Positions 7,036 to 12,267 are shown, numbered from the stretch's first letter. The stretch: 12,267 nucleotides of DNA from an uncultured Bacteroidales bacterium (GCA_946530505.1 CAMNAD010000033.1:1-12267), one strand, 5' to 3'. Made by a program: numbers and translations. The notes: generated from the sequence alone by a model not told the origin.

Positions 7036-7418
7036 TGATTGATTTCTCGAAATATAACGTCCTGGCAGTTGACGACGTACCCCTGAATCTCATTCTTGTT
7101 GAAAAAATGCTTGCCAGGTTCAAATTCCGCATAAGGAAAGCAAGCGGAGGTCGGCAGGCAATGGAAGAAATAAGCCTGGAAAAGCCGGACCTGATACTTC
7201 TGGATCTCATGATGCCCGAAATAGATGGTTTCGAGGTTCTGCGCCGCGTCAGGGAGAATCCGGAAACAAGCGATATACGTGTAGTGATCTTGTCCGCACT
7301 CAACTCTACGGAAGATATAGTCCGCGGCTACCAGATGGGAGCGAATGACTTTATCACAAAGCCAATCATAATGGAGAAGCTGGTGAATTGCGTTGCCACA
7401 CAATTACAGCTTTTGTAA
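7035..7418 (+). CDS. Stand-alone CheY-like response regulator receiver
   Basis: A 127-residue single-domain receiver with no output domain. The full active-site set is present: Asp13 and Asp14 in the acidic pocket, phosphoacceptor Asp57 in Leu-Leu-Asp-Leu-Met-Met-Pro, Ser87 in the Thr/Ser position, and Lys109 in Ile-Thr-Lys-Pro. The Met-Pro-x-x-Asp-Gly loop is also present. I prefer the ATG at 7035 over an upstream in-frame ATG at 6996 because it overlaps the preceding stop by one base (TAATG), like the first junction of the operon, and places the first beta-strand at residues 7-12. No histidine kinase is in the window, so the phosphodonor is unknown. It may act by protein contact on the membrane AraC protein encoded just upstream; this is inference. 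Confidence 0.93.
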   Translation: MIDFSKYNVLAVDDVPLNLILVEKMLARFKFRIRKASGGRQAMEEISLEKPDLILLDLMMPEIDGFEVLRRVRENPETSDIRVVILSALNSTEDIVRGYQMGANDFITKPIIMEKLVNCVATQLQLL

Positions 7419-7439
7419 CATTTAAAATTGAAACATTCG

Positions 7440-7469
7440 GGCCACAGAGACATCTGTGGCCTATTTTTT
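7440..7469 (+). terminator. Rho-independent terminator of the fimbrillin/AraC/receiver operon
   Basis: A perfect 9-bp stem, GGCCACAGA (7440-7448) with TCTGTGGCC (7453-7461), has a GACA loop and is followed by TA and six T (7464-7469). It stands 21 bp after the receiver stop. The T-run overlaps the stop codon of the convergent gene on the other strand. On the minus strand the hairpin is not followed by a T-run, so it should work mainly for the plus strand. Confidence 0.92.
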
Positions 7470-8514
7470 ATTCTACGCTGATATAGACTGCACGTAAACC
7501 AGCCATATGCTCACGGACCAGGTTCCTCCAAGTGGCACCGGCATCCAACGACCGTATTGAAGCTTTCTTCGAAGCATTGGACAAGCCCTCGTCAGAAAGA
7601 GTCGAAACCACTACATCGCTATTCTCTCCATTGTAATTGTCGCGCACTTCACGAAGAAGACCACCCCAGTCTTCTCCCCGCGAAACCACACTGATTTTCT
7701 CCGCAGGAACTCCGAGATTCTCTACTATCCACTTCCGGACACACTCCGCCCTGTTCTTCGCGAGAGCAGCGTTGCACACAGGGTCTCCTTCAGGAGAAGA
7801 ATAAGAATCGATTCTCAGAGACTTGCCGCTGCGGACAATCTCGCTCAATTTCTGCATCTGGACGGCATTGTTTGCATAATTCGCCTGAATAAAGCGTATT
7901 CCCGCAGGGAACAGAATTCTCACCGGATTACTGTCAGCAGGCACAATTTCGGGGCTTCCCTCCTCCGCCACCTCAAGTGATGCTTTAGGTTGCTCGTATT
8001 CTACGGAAACCTTTACACAGCGGAGCGCCGGGAACGCAGAACGCATCATGTCGTCCCAGGCTTCTCCCGCCCAAAGATCCTGCAATTTTTCCTCCCTACT
8101 TTTTTTCTCCCCACTTGTCACGATCTTGATTGCTTCGTCTTTATATGATTTATTGCAACGGCGCAGCCATGCTTCCACCCCGCTCCAGTCCTCGGCAACG
8201 GTTTCCACGCGTATAGCCGTAGAATCCAGGCCCGGGCAAATCTCCTTTACCTTATTATAAATATAAGAGGCGCGTTTGGCTGCAAGGTCCTTGTTCACCC
8301 AATATGGCCCGTCTGGAGAAGAACAGCCCTTTATGACGATGGACTTTATCTGCGACGCCTTCTCTCCGGAAAGCAGGGTCTCGAGACTGCTCACGTCCGT
8401 CTCGCTCTTGCCAAACCTGAAGCGGAGATTCAGACTCTCCGATGAAGCGTACGAACTCACACTCCCTACCAAAAGCAGGAAGGCCAAAACCAGTATTCTG
8501 CGTAAACACTTCAT
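7468..8514 (-). CDS. Secreted protein of two OmpA-like (SPEG-type) modules
   Basis: A 348-residue protein with a signal peptide (Lys-Cys-Leu-Arg-Arg, hydrophobic 7-20, probable cleavage after Ser-Tyr-Ala, about residue 23). Two modules follow, about 25-173 and 197-348. Each carries the signature seen in the DUF3575 protein of this window: Ser-Ser-Pro-Asp/Glu-Gly (65-69 and 239-243), Asn-x-x-Leu-Ala-x-x-Arg-Ala (74-82 and 248-256), a Glu-Asp-Trp motif (108-110 and 281-283), and a closing Leu-Arg-x-x-x-Ile/Val strand (164-169 and 340-345). It lacks the linker and DUF3575 barrel, so it resembles a soluble periplasmic version of that protein's N-terminal half. It is the only Met start compatible with the signal peptide, yet it lies just three bases after a tRNA-Pro gene on the same strand. 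It is therefore probably co-transcribed with the tRNA. The function is unknown; a partner role in the same surface assembly is possible. Confidence 0.87.
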   Translation of the reverse strand: MKCLRRILVLAFLLLVGSVSSYASSESLNLRFRFGKSETDVSSLETLLSGEKASQIKSIVIKGCSSPDGPYWVNKDLAAKRASYIYNKVKEICPGLDSTAIRVETVAEDWSGVEAWLRRCNKSYKDEAIKIVTSGEKKSREEKLQDLWAGEAWDDMMRSAFPALRCVKVSVEYEQPKASLEVAEEGSPEIVPADSNPVRILFPAGIRFIQANYANNAVQMQKLSEIVRSGKSLRIDSYSSPEGDPVCNAALAKNRAECVRKWIVENLGVPAEKISVVSRGEDWGGLLREVRDNYNGENSDVVVSTLSDEGLSNASKKASIRSLDAGATWRNLVREHMAGLRAVYISVE

Positions 8515-8517
8515 TCG

Positions 8518-8591
8518 TCGGGGTGATGTGACTCGAACACACGACCCTCTGCTCCCAAAGCAGATGCGCTAGCCAACTGCGCCACACCCCG
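8518..8591 (-). tRNA. tRNA-Pro (anticodon UGG)
   Basis: A 74-nt cloverleaf on the minus strand. The acceptor arms CGGGGTG/CACCCCG give the C1-G72 pair and A73 discriminator typical of proline tRNAs. The D stem is GCGC/GCGC. The anticodon stem TCTGC/GCAGA encloses loop TTTGGGA, giving anticodon TGG followed by G37. The T stem GTGTG/CACAT encloses TTCGAGT, with one G-U pair. The 3' CCA is not encoded: the next bases are CGA and then the ATG of the downstream gene. No terminator fits between them. Confidence 0.97.
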
Positions 8592-8602
8592 TTCTATCCC
8601 AA

Positions 8603-8610
8603 CAAAGATA
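8603..8610 (-). promoter_or_regulatory. -7 box of the tRNA-Pro transcript
   Basis: TATCTTTG on the minus strand matches TAnnTTTG and ends 11 bp before the tRNA 5' end, so initiation would be about 6 nt upstream of the mature tRNA. The -33 position (8631-8634) reads TTCG, a partial match to TTTG. It should drive both the tRNA and the gene at 7468-8514. Confidence 0.65.
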
Positions 8611-8622
8611 GTGATTTTTTGC

Positions 8623-8630
8623 TATATTTG
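8623..8630 (+). promoter_or_regulatory. -7 box of the lolD transcript
   Basis: TATATTTG matches TAnnTTTG and lies 23 bp before the lolD ATG. No clear TTTG is present at -33. It is only 12 bp from the -7 box of the divergent tRNA promoter, so the polymerase footprints of the two promoters overlap. Confidence 0.55.
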
Positions 8631-8653
8631 CGAAGATTCTTCACTTTGTTCTG

Positions 8654-9319
8654 ATGACAGGAAACACTATCATAAGTGCCAACGGCATCTGCAAATCCTT
8701 CGGGGCACTCAAGGTTCTTCGCGGAGTGGACTTTGCCGCCGGAGAAGGAGAAGTGGTCGCAATCACCGGAGCATCCGGCGCAGGCAAAACCACCCTCCTC
8801 CAGATACTCGGCACCCTCTCCACCCCCGACAGCGGAAGAGTACTCATCGACGGAACGGACGTCTTCTCGCTCAGCAGCCGCGAACTTGCAGCCTTCCGCG
8901 GCCGCCGCATCGGCTTCGTCTTCCAATTCCACCATCTCCTCCCGGAATTCACCGCCCTGGAGAACGTGATGATCCCCGCACTTATTGCCGGCAGATCATC
9001 GAAAGATGCCACGGCGGCTGCACATGCCCTGCTGCACGAAGTCGGCCTGGACGCACGTGCCTCCCACAAACCTTCCGAACTCTCCGGCGGCGAGCAGCAG
9101 CGCGTCGCCATCGCACGCGCCCTGATCAACCGTCCTGCGGTGCTGTTCGCCGACGAACCCACCGGCAATCTGGACTCCGCCACCAAAGATGAAATCCACC
9201 GGCTCTTCTTCAGCCTTCGCGACCGCCTCGGCCAGACCATCGTCATCGTCACCCACGATCCCGGCCTCGCCTCCCTCTGCGACCGCACCCTCACCATGCG
9301 CGACGGCGAATTCCTGTAG
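8654..9319 (+). CDS. lolD: LolD-type ABC transporter ATP-binding protein
   Basis: A 221-residue ATPase subunit of the LolD/MacB type, which powers either release of lipoproteins from the inner membrane or a related export reaction. All catalytic motifs are intact: Walker A Gly-Ala-Ser-Gly-Ala-Gly-Lys-Thr (39-46), Q-loop Gln91 followed by the family-typical His-His-Leu-Leu-Pro-Glu-Phe-Thr-Ala-Leu-Glu-Asn-Val, signature Leu-Ser-Gly-Gly-Glu-Gln-Gln (143-149), Walker B ending Phe-Ala-Asp-Glu (165-168), D-loop Asn-Leu-Asp-Ser, and switch His201. The length is normal for LolD. The permease (LolC/LolE) gene is not adjacent; orphan lolD genes are usual in Bacteroidota. The gene is clearly more GC-rich than the fimbrial genes to its left. 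Assignment to lipoprotein release over another substrate rests on sequence pattern only. Confidence 0.92.
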   Translation: MTGNTIISANGICKSFGALKVLRGVDFAAGEGEVVAITGASGAGKTTLLQILGTLSTPDSGRVLIDGTDVFSLSSRELAAFRGRRIGFVFQFHHLLPEFTALENVMIPALIAGRSSKDATAAAHALLHEVGLDARASHKPSELSGGEQQRVAIARALINRPAVLFADEPTGNLDSATKDEIHRLFFSLRDRLGQTIVIVTHDPGLASLCDRTLTMRDGEFL

Positions 9320-9387
9320 GCCGGCGCTGTAGTTTTGTTGGCGGTACTGCGGATTTCCCCTTGTAGACCGGTGGTGAAGATTTTATC

Positions 9388-9492
9388 CGGGCAGCCAACT
9401 TGTTGATTATCAATATTTTCCTGAAAACAAATCGTCTTATTCCGCCGATTTGTTTTCAGGAAAGCGCTGTAAATAAGCAACATAACTGCCCG
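9388..9492. repeat. 105-bp imperfect palindrome with perfect 18-bp inner arms
   Basis: The inner arms TTTCCTGAAAACAAATCG (9417-9434) and its exact reverse complement (9446-9463) enclose an 11-base loop. Outer matches continue the symmetry: TGTTG (9401-9405) with CAACA (9478-9482), and CGGGCAG (9388-9394) with CTGCCCG (9486-9492). There is no T-run after the stem, so it does not look like a simple terminator. It could be a REP-like or miniature mobile element, or encode a structured RNA. Confidence 0.7.
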
Positions 9493-9542
9493 ACTGGGGT
9501 GACGGAGTGCTTCGTCGACTGCAACGTCCTCAATCCCAGAAA

Positions 9543-9628
9543 CCCCGTGCCCGAAAAGTGGCATTTCTGGCACGGAAGGGTAGAATTTGAGGTGTTGGTG
9601 CCCGTTTTGGCAGGTTTTGGGCACGGGG
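9543..9628. repeat. Competing inverted repeats sharing one arm
   Basis: CCCCGTGCCC (9543-9552) pairs perfectly with GGGCACGGGG (9619-9628), with a further AAAA/TTTT match inside after one bulged base. The same arm, as CCGTGCC (9545-9551), also pairs with GGCACGG (9569-9575). Only one of the two stems can form at a time. This resembles an attenuator layout or a decayed array of related palindromes. Confidence 0.55.
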
Positions 9629-9717
9629 GTAATGCCGCGGAGCGTCTGTTCCTCGGCCGCTTCCTTAATCTCTGGCCGGCATGCTACAAAACAAGCTGAT
9701 TTACAGTAGATTGCATA

Positions 9718-9752
9718 AAATGACCCCAACAAATCTGAGCGGGGTCATTTTT
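9718..9752. terminator. Terminator-like hairpin, possibly bidirectional
   Basis: AAATGACCCC (9718-9727) and GGGGTCATTT (9741-9750) form a perfect 10-bp stem with a 13-base loop. There is T-rich sequence on the right and A-rich on the left, so it could end transcripts on either strand. It is about 400 bp beyond the lolD stop, which leaves room for a non-coding transcript in between. Confidence 0.6.
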
Positions 9753-9884
9753 CGTAAAGTGCTGCTGGACAGGAAGACGCGTGGCACGCTGGAAAAGACG
9801 ATCCTGATTGTGTCGTCGCTGTGAACTGGTACGGCGATTCAACACCTCCCATAACGGATGTACAAACGAAATAAAGTCGCAGTT

Positions 9885-9911
9885 GTATGCAAAAAGGGCC
9901 GTTTTGCATAC
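9885..9911. repeat. 10-bp perfect inverted repeat upstream of trmN6
   Basis: GTATGCAAAA (9885-9894) and TTTTGCATAC (9902-9911) surround AGGGCCG. It lies about 75 bp upstream of the trmN6 promoter-like box. It could be an operator or another member of the local set of palindromes. Confidence 0.6.
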
Positions 9912-9987
9912 GGATCGGTGAATTCCGGACGCCTCTTTCAGCCCTCACTCCAGCTCCATCACCACGTCGGCAGTGCTACAGTTTTGC

Positions 9988-9995
9988 TATATTTG
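9988..9995 (+). promoter_or_regulatory. -7 box directly upstream of trmN6
   Basis: TATATTTG fits TAnnTTTG and lies in the same local sequence, GCTATATTTGC, as the -7 box of lolD. It ends only 8 bp before the ATG at 10004, so a transcript from it would have almost no leader. No TTTG is seen at -33. Confidence 0.5.
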
Positions 9996-10003
9996 CAGAT
10001 CAA

Positions 10004-11038
10004 ATGGAAGTTTTCAGGTTCAAGCGTTTTGAGGTCCGGAATGAACTGGCTGCGCAGAAGGTCGGCACCGACGCCGTCCTCCTCGGCGCCGCATTGACCC
10101 TTCCCGACACCACCCCGCAAACAGCAGGAGATGTCCGGCAGGAGCGGAGCGACAAAAGCGAAGCGCCGGGGGTCCCGGGGGCAGAGCCCCCGCAAACAGC
10201 AGGAGATGTCCAGCACCTGCTGGACATCGGCACCGGCACCGGCGTCATTGCTCTGATGGCCGCCCAGCGCCTCGCAGACCACATCAAATCACAAGGAATG
10301 CCCGGAGAAGCGCCCGGAAAGCCATCCGGCACCCAGCCACACTTCAAGATCCTGGCAATAGACATCGACCCCGCCGCCATCACCGAAGCCAGTGCCAACT
10401 TCGCCGCCTCCCCCTGGGCTCCCTCCCTCCACGCAAAAGCGCTCTCACTGAACGATTTGGAGAAAATGACACGTTGCGTTGAGCCGGCAATGCCCGTACT
10501 GAGTCCCTTTACGGGCGAAGACGGGCCCTTTGCCGGCGACACCAAAGCTGCAGAATCCTGCGAAAGGCGGGAATGCCGACTGGTCGACGCCCTCGGCGGA
10601 CAGCGGCCCTTTCCCGCCTGTCCCGAAGAAAAACACCTCTTTGCCGCCATCTTCTCCAACCCGCCCTACTTCGAAGCCTCCCTGAAAGCCCCCGACGCCC
10701 GGCGCAGCACAGCACGACACACCGACACCCTGTCCTACCGCGAAATCTGCGCTTTCGCCGCCTCGCACCTCACCCCTGACGGCACCCTCTCCCTGATTCT
10801 CCCCGCCTCCGAAGAACAGCCCCTCCTCCGCTACGCCGCATCCTTCGGCCTCAGGTCCTTCCGGATCCTGCGCATACGCACCACCGCCCGCAAGGTCCCC
10901 AGCCGCATTATCGCAGAATTCTGCCGCGAAGGCCGGACGCCCCGCCGGACGCCGGACAGCCCGTCAGAACTCATACTGATGAACGGCACAGACAGAACCC
11001 CTGCCTATGCCGCCCTCACAAAAGACTTCTATCTCTAG
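10004..11038 (+). CDS. trmN6: TrmN6-type tRNA1(Val) A37 N6-methyltransferase with inserts
   Basis: A SAM-dependent N6-adenine methyltransferase of the COG4123 (TrmN6/YfiC) type, expected to methylate adenine 37 of a valine tRNA. The N-terminus from Met1 (Phe-Arg-Phe-Lys-Arg-Phe ... Val-Gly-Thr-Asp-Ala-Val-Leu-Leu-Gly) is typical and fixes the start at 10004. An upstream in-frame ATG at 9887 only adds non-conserved sequence from inside an inverted repeat. The SAM motif Leu-Asp-Ile-Gly-Thr-Gly-Thr-Gly is at 73-80, the acidic Ile-Asp-Ile-Asp-Pro strand at 119-123, and the catalytic Asn-Pro-Pro-Tyr at 219-222. At 344 residues it is about 100 longer than usual. The excess lies in low-complexity Pro/Gly/Ala-rich inserts at about 35-70, 94-113 and 154-210, outside the motifs. 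The gene is very GC-rich and its stop overlaps the convergent GH2 gene by 3 bp. Enzyme activity is likely but depends on the inserts being tolerated. Confidence 0.88.
   Translation: MEVFRFKRFEVRNELAAQKVGTDAVLLGAALTLPDTTPQTAGDVRQERSDKSEAPGVPGAEPPQTAGDVQHLLDIGTGTGVIALMAAQRLADHIKSQGMPGEAPGKPSGTQPHFKILAIDIDPAAITEASANFAASPWAPSLHAKALSLNDLEKMTRCVEPAMPVLSPFTGEDGPFAGDTKAAESCERRECRLVDALGGQRPFPACPEEKHLFAAIFSNPPYFEASLKAPDARRSTARHTDTLSYREICAFAASHLTPDGTLSLILPASEEQPLLRYAASFGLRSFRILRIRTTARKVPSRIIAEFCREGRTPRRTPDSPSELILMNGTDRTPAYAALTKDFYL
10113..10211 (+). repeat. 24-bp direct repeats bounding an in-frame insert in trmN6
   Basis: Identical 24-bp copies at 10113-10136 and 10188-10211 are offset by exactly 75 bp (25 codons), so Pro-Gln-Thr-Ala-Gly-Asp-Val occurs twice. 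The stretch between them includes a palindrome, GGGGGC (10177-10182) with GCCCCC (10186-10191), and encodes Ser/Pro/Gly/Glu-rich sequence unlike a methyltransferase. It looks like insertion of a small palindromic element or a duplication event that kept the frame. Confidence 0.8.
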
Positions 11039-12267
11039 CGCAGAACCTTCTCCGCCACGTTCCAGCCCTCGACGTGAACCACCGGTTTCGCGGGAGCATC
11101 CTCGCAGGCTATCTCCAGCGTAACCGTCTGACTCTCACCGGGAAGCAAAGAGAAATAATTATCCGAAGTAAAGGTATAAGGCACCGGCAGGCCGTCGTCG
11201 CCGAGCAGCAGTACCTCGTTGAAGAAAGCGATCTTAGAACCGCCGTTGCGCAGGGTCACATCGAAATACAGTACACCATCGCCGGAACGCTTTGCCAGAG
11301 TAGCCTTCACCGACGCCTTCGGCATCGATGCCAGACTCTCAAAGCCCGAAGCACAAGGCCCGGTCAGGGTGCCCTCGACATACTTCGCCGTCGACCTCCA
11401 GTAGAAATTCTTCGACAACACATTGCCTTTGGCATCGCGAAGCTCCAGCGCGATGAAATGCACCGGAGTGATCTTGTCCGGGAACGACAGGCGCATCACG
11501 TCGCAGGCCACGCCATCCCCCACCACATTCACGCCATGCACCGTCCAGGTCGCCAGCTTCTTGCTCGAAAGATCGTATAGCCGCGCCACCACGGTCAGAT
11601 TCGACAGCCCGCTCAGAGCGTCGTTATACACCGACACGGTATTCTTAAGATAGTCGTACTGCACATGCACCGGCTCCAGCGCATGCATCGTATGATACAA
11701 CGATGCCGTCGGGATCAGATACCAGTCCCACATATGGTTCTTTATCATGGGGATGGGGCTCGCGTGGCTCCAGAACAAGGTTCCGGTGCAGTAGCGGTCG
11801 CCGTACCACAGCTTGTTGTAATTCCACACGTCCCAGATCGCCTTCGAATTCATCGCGCTCAGCAACTGGGTCTTCCAGCCGTACTCCTTGATTGACGAAG
11901 ACTCGCCGTAATTGTCAGCCAGCGCCTTCACTGTGGTCGTCACCTTCCCGAATCCGCTGCCGTCCAGATAATCCCACACGCTCTTGTCCATGGGCCAGAT
12001 CTCCTCCGGACGCAGGAACCTCTGCAGCGAGGTATAATGCGGCATTCCCGTAAATCCGTACTCCGGATTGAAGCCGTTCACGCGGCTGCCGCGCGGGGAT
12101 GCCTGGTCGAGGTAGTGCAGCATGGGATTCACCTGCACATAGGGGCTGCCGTCGTGTATGCCGTCGCACTCGCTCTGCTGCTGCCAGGGACGCGTGCCGT
12201 CCAGTTTCTCTATGAGTTCGCGCGTGCCGCTCACCTCCGTACTCTCATTCGAGGCGACGTAGAACAC
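11035..12267 (-). CDS. GH2 glycosidase, exo-beta-glucosaminidase/beta-mannosidase type (C-terminal part)
   Basis: The visible 410 residues are the C-terminal half of a secreted or periplasmic glycoside hydrolase family 2 enzyme; the gene continues past the right edge, and the first codon shown (GTG) is internal. The catalytic barrel is partly present: Ser-Asn-Glu at 6-8 is the likely acid/base, and Glu69 in Asn-Pro-Glu-Tyr-Gly is the likely nucleophile. The stretch at about 165-212 (a Phe-Trp-Ser-x-Ala segment, Asp-Trp-Tyr-Leu-Ile-Pro, then Glu-Pro-Val-His-Val-Gln-Tyr-Asp-Tyr) is characteristic of exo-beta-glucosaminidase and mannosylglycoprotein endo-beta-mannosidase relatives. It is followed by two Ig-like domains (about 198-296 and 317-405), the last ending Val-Glu-Gly-Trp-Asn. 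The substrate is probably a glucosamine- or mannose-containing glycan, but the exact specificity cannot be assigned. No SusC/SusD partner is visible here. Confidence 0.88.
   Translation of the reverse strand: MFYVASNESTEVSGTRELIEKLDGTRPWQQQSECDGIHDGSPYVQVNPMLHYLDQASPRGSRVNGFNPEYGFTGMPHYTSLQRFLRPEEIWPMDKSVWDYLDGSGFGKVTTTVKALADNYGESSSIKEYGWKTQLLSAMNSKAIWDVWNYNKLWYGDRYCTGTLFWSHASPIPMIKNHMWDWYLIPTASLYHTMHALEPVHVQYDYLKNTVSVYNDALSGLSNLTVVARLYDLSSKKLATWTVHGVNVVGDGVACDVMRLSFPDKITPVHFIALELRDAKGNVLSKNFYWRSTAKYVEGTLTGPCASGFESLASMPKASVKATLAKRSGDGVLYFDVTLRNGGSKIAFFNEVLLLGDDGLPVPYTFTSDNYFSLLPGESQTVTLEIACEDAPAKPVVHVEGWNVAEKVLR

Larger units (their letters stand above)
9320..10003. other. Palindrome-rich intergenic region without a convincing gene
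   Basis: This 684-bp gap between lolD and the methyltransferase gene has reading frames on both strands, but none has a recognisable protein pattern and all cross the inverted repeats. It contains four separate inverted repeats, listed individually: 9388-9492, 9543-9628, 9718-9752 and 9885-9911. It ends with a promoter-like -7 box directly before the trmN6 start. It may be a landing place for small palindromic repeats or contain one or more small RNAs; neither is proven. Confidence 0.75.

Noticed and set aside
9400..9699. 99-codon plus-strand reading frame
   Set aside because: Built from the arms of two inverted repeats, with no conserved pattern.
8641..9732. 363-codon minus-strand reading frame antisense to lolD
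   Set aside because: Long only because lolD is GC-rich. The sense strand has complete ABC ATPase motifs, and the antisense protein crosses the 9388-9492 palindrome.
9720..9824. 34-codon plus-strand reading frame starting ATG at 9720
   Set aside because: Its first codons are the terminator-like hairpin at 9718-9750. It is too short to support as a gene without comparative evidence.
9887..10003. N-terminal extension of the methyltransferase to the ATG at 9887
   Set aside because: The added 39 residues start inside an inverted repeat and cross a promoter-like box, while the conserved family start is at 10004.
10000..10659. 219-codon minus-strand reading frame antisense to trmN6
   Set aside because: A shadow of a GC-rich gene; the sense strand has the SAM-binding and Asn-Pro-Pro-Tyr motifs.

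Overview
The window reads as a chromosomal segment from a member of the Bacteroidales (phylum Bacteroidota). The evidence is fimbrillin-type surface lipoproteins, the DUF3575/DUF5119 pair that accompanies them in this order, and several promoters of the Bacteroidetes TAnnTTTG type. No finer taxonomic call is made. The left half (1-8.5 kb) is a surface/fimbrial locus. The right half (8.6-12.3 kb) is more GC-rich and holds housekeeping and carbohydrate-use genes.

Minus-strand fimbrial operon (4232 to 1): a secreted protein with two OmpA-like modules, a repeat-bearing linker and a DUF3575 domain, then an overlapping DUF5119 lipoprotein, a fimbrillin-like lipoprotein, and the first 24 codons of a second fimbrillin-like lipoprotein that leaves the window. 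A 431-bp AT-rich intergenic region with a C9 tract separates it from a divergent plus-strand operon (4664-7418). That operon contains a third fimbrillin-like lipoprotein, a seven-helix membrane protein with a C-terminal AraC-type DNA-binding domain, and a stand-alone CheY-like receiver. Its three genes are joined by one-base stop/start overlaps and close with a strong intrinsic terminator. Both operons have a TATCTTTG -7 box. The attractive reading is a self-contained surface-sensing and control cassette facing the pilus operon it may control. That link is inferred from layout only.

Convergent to this operon is a secreted protein made of two more copies of the OmpA-like module found in the DUF3575 protein. 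Its start codon lies three bases after a tRNA-Pro(UGG) gene on the same strand, so it is probably made from a tRNA-mRNA transcript. The tRNA promoter is back to back with that of lolD, the ATPase of a lipoprotein-release type ABC transporter.

From 9320 to 10003 there is no convincing gene, but four separate inverted repeats, one forming a perfect 18-bp stem. Then come a trmN6-type tRNA methyltransferase gene enlarged by several low-complexity inserts, one bounded by 24-bp direct repeats and containing a palindrome, and, convergent and overlapping at the stop codons, the C-terminal half of a GH2 glycosidase of the exo-beta-glucosaminidase/beta-mannosidase type.
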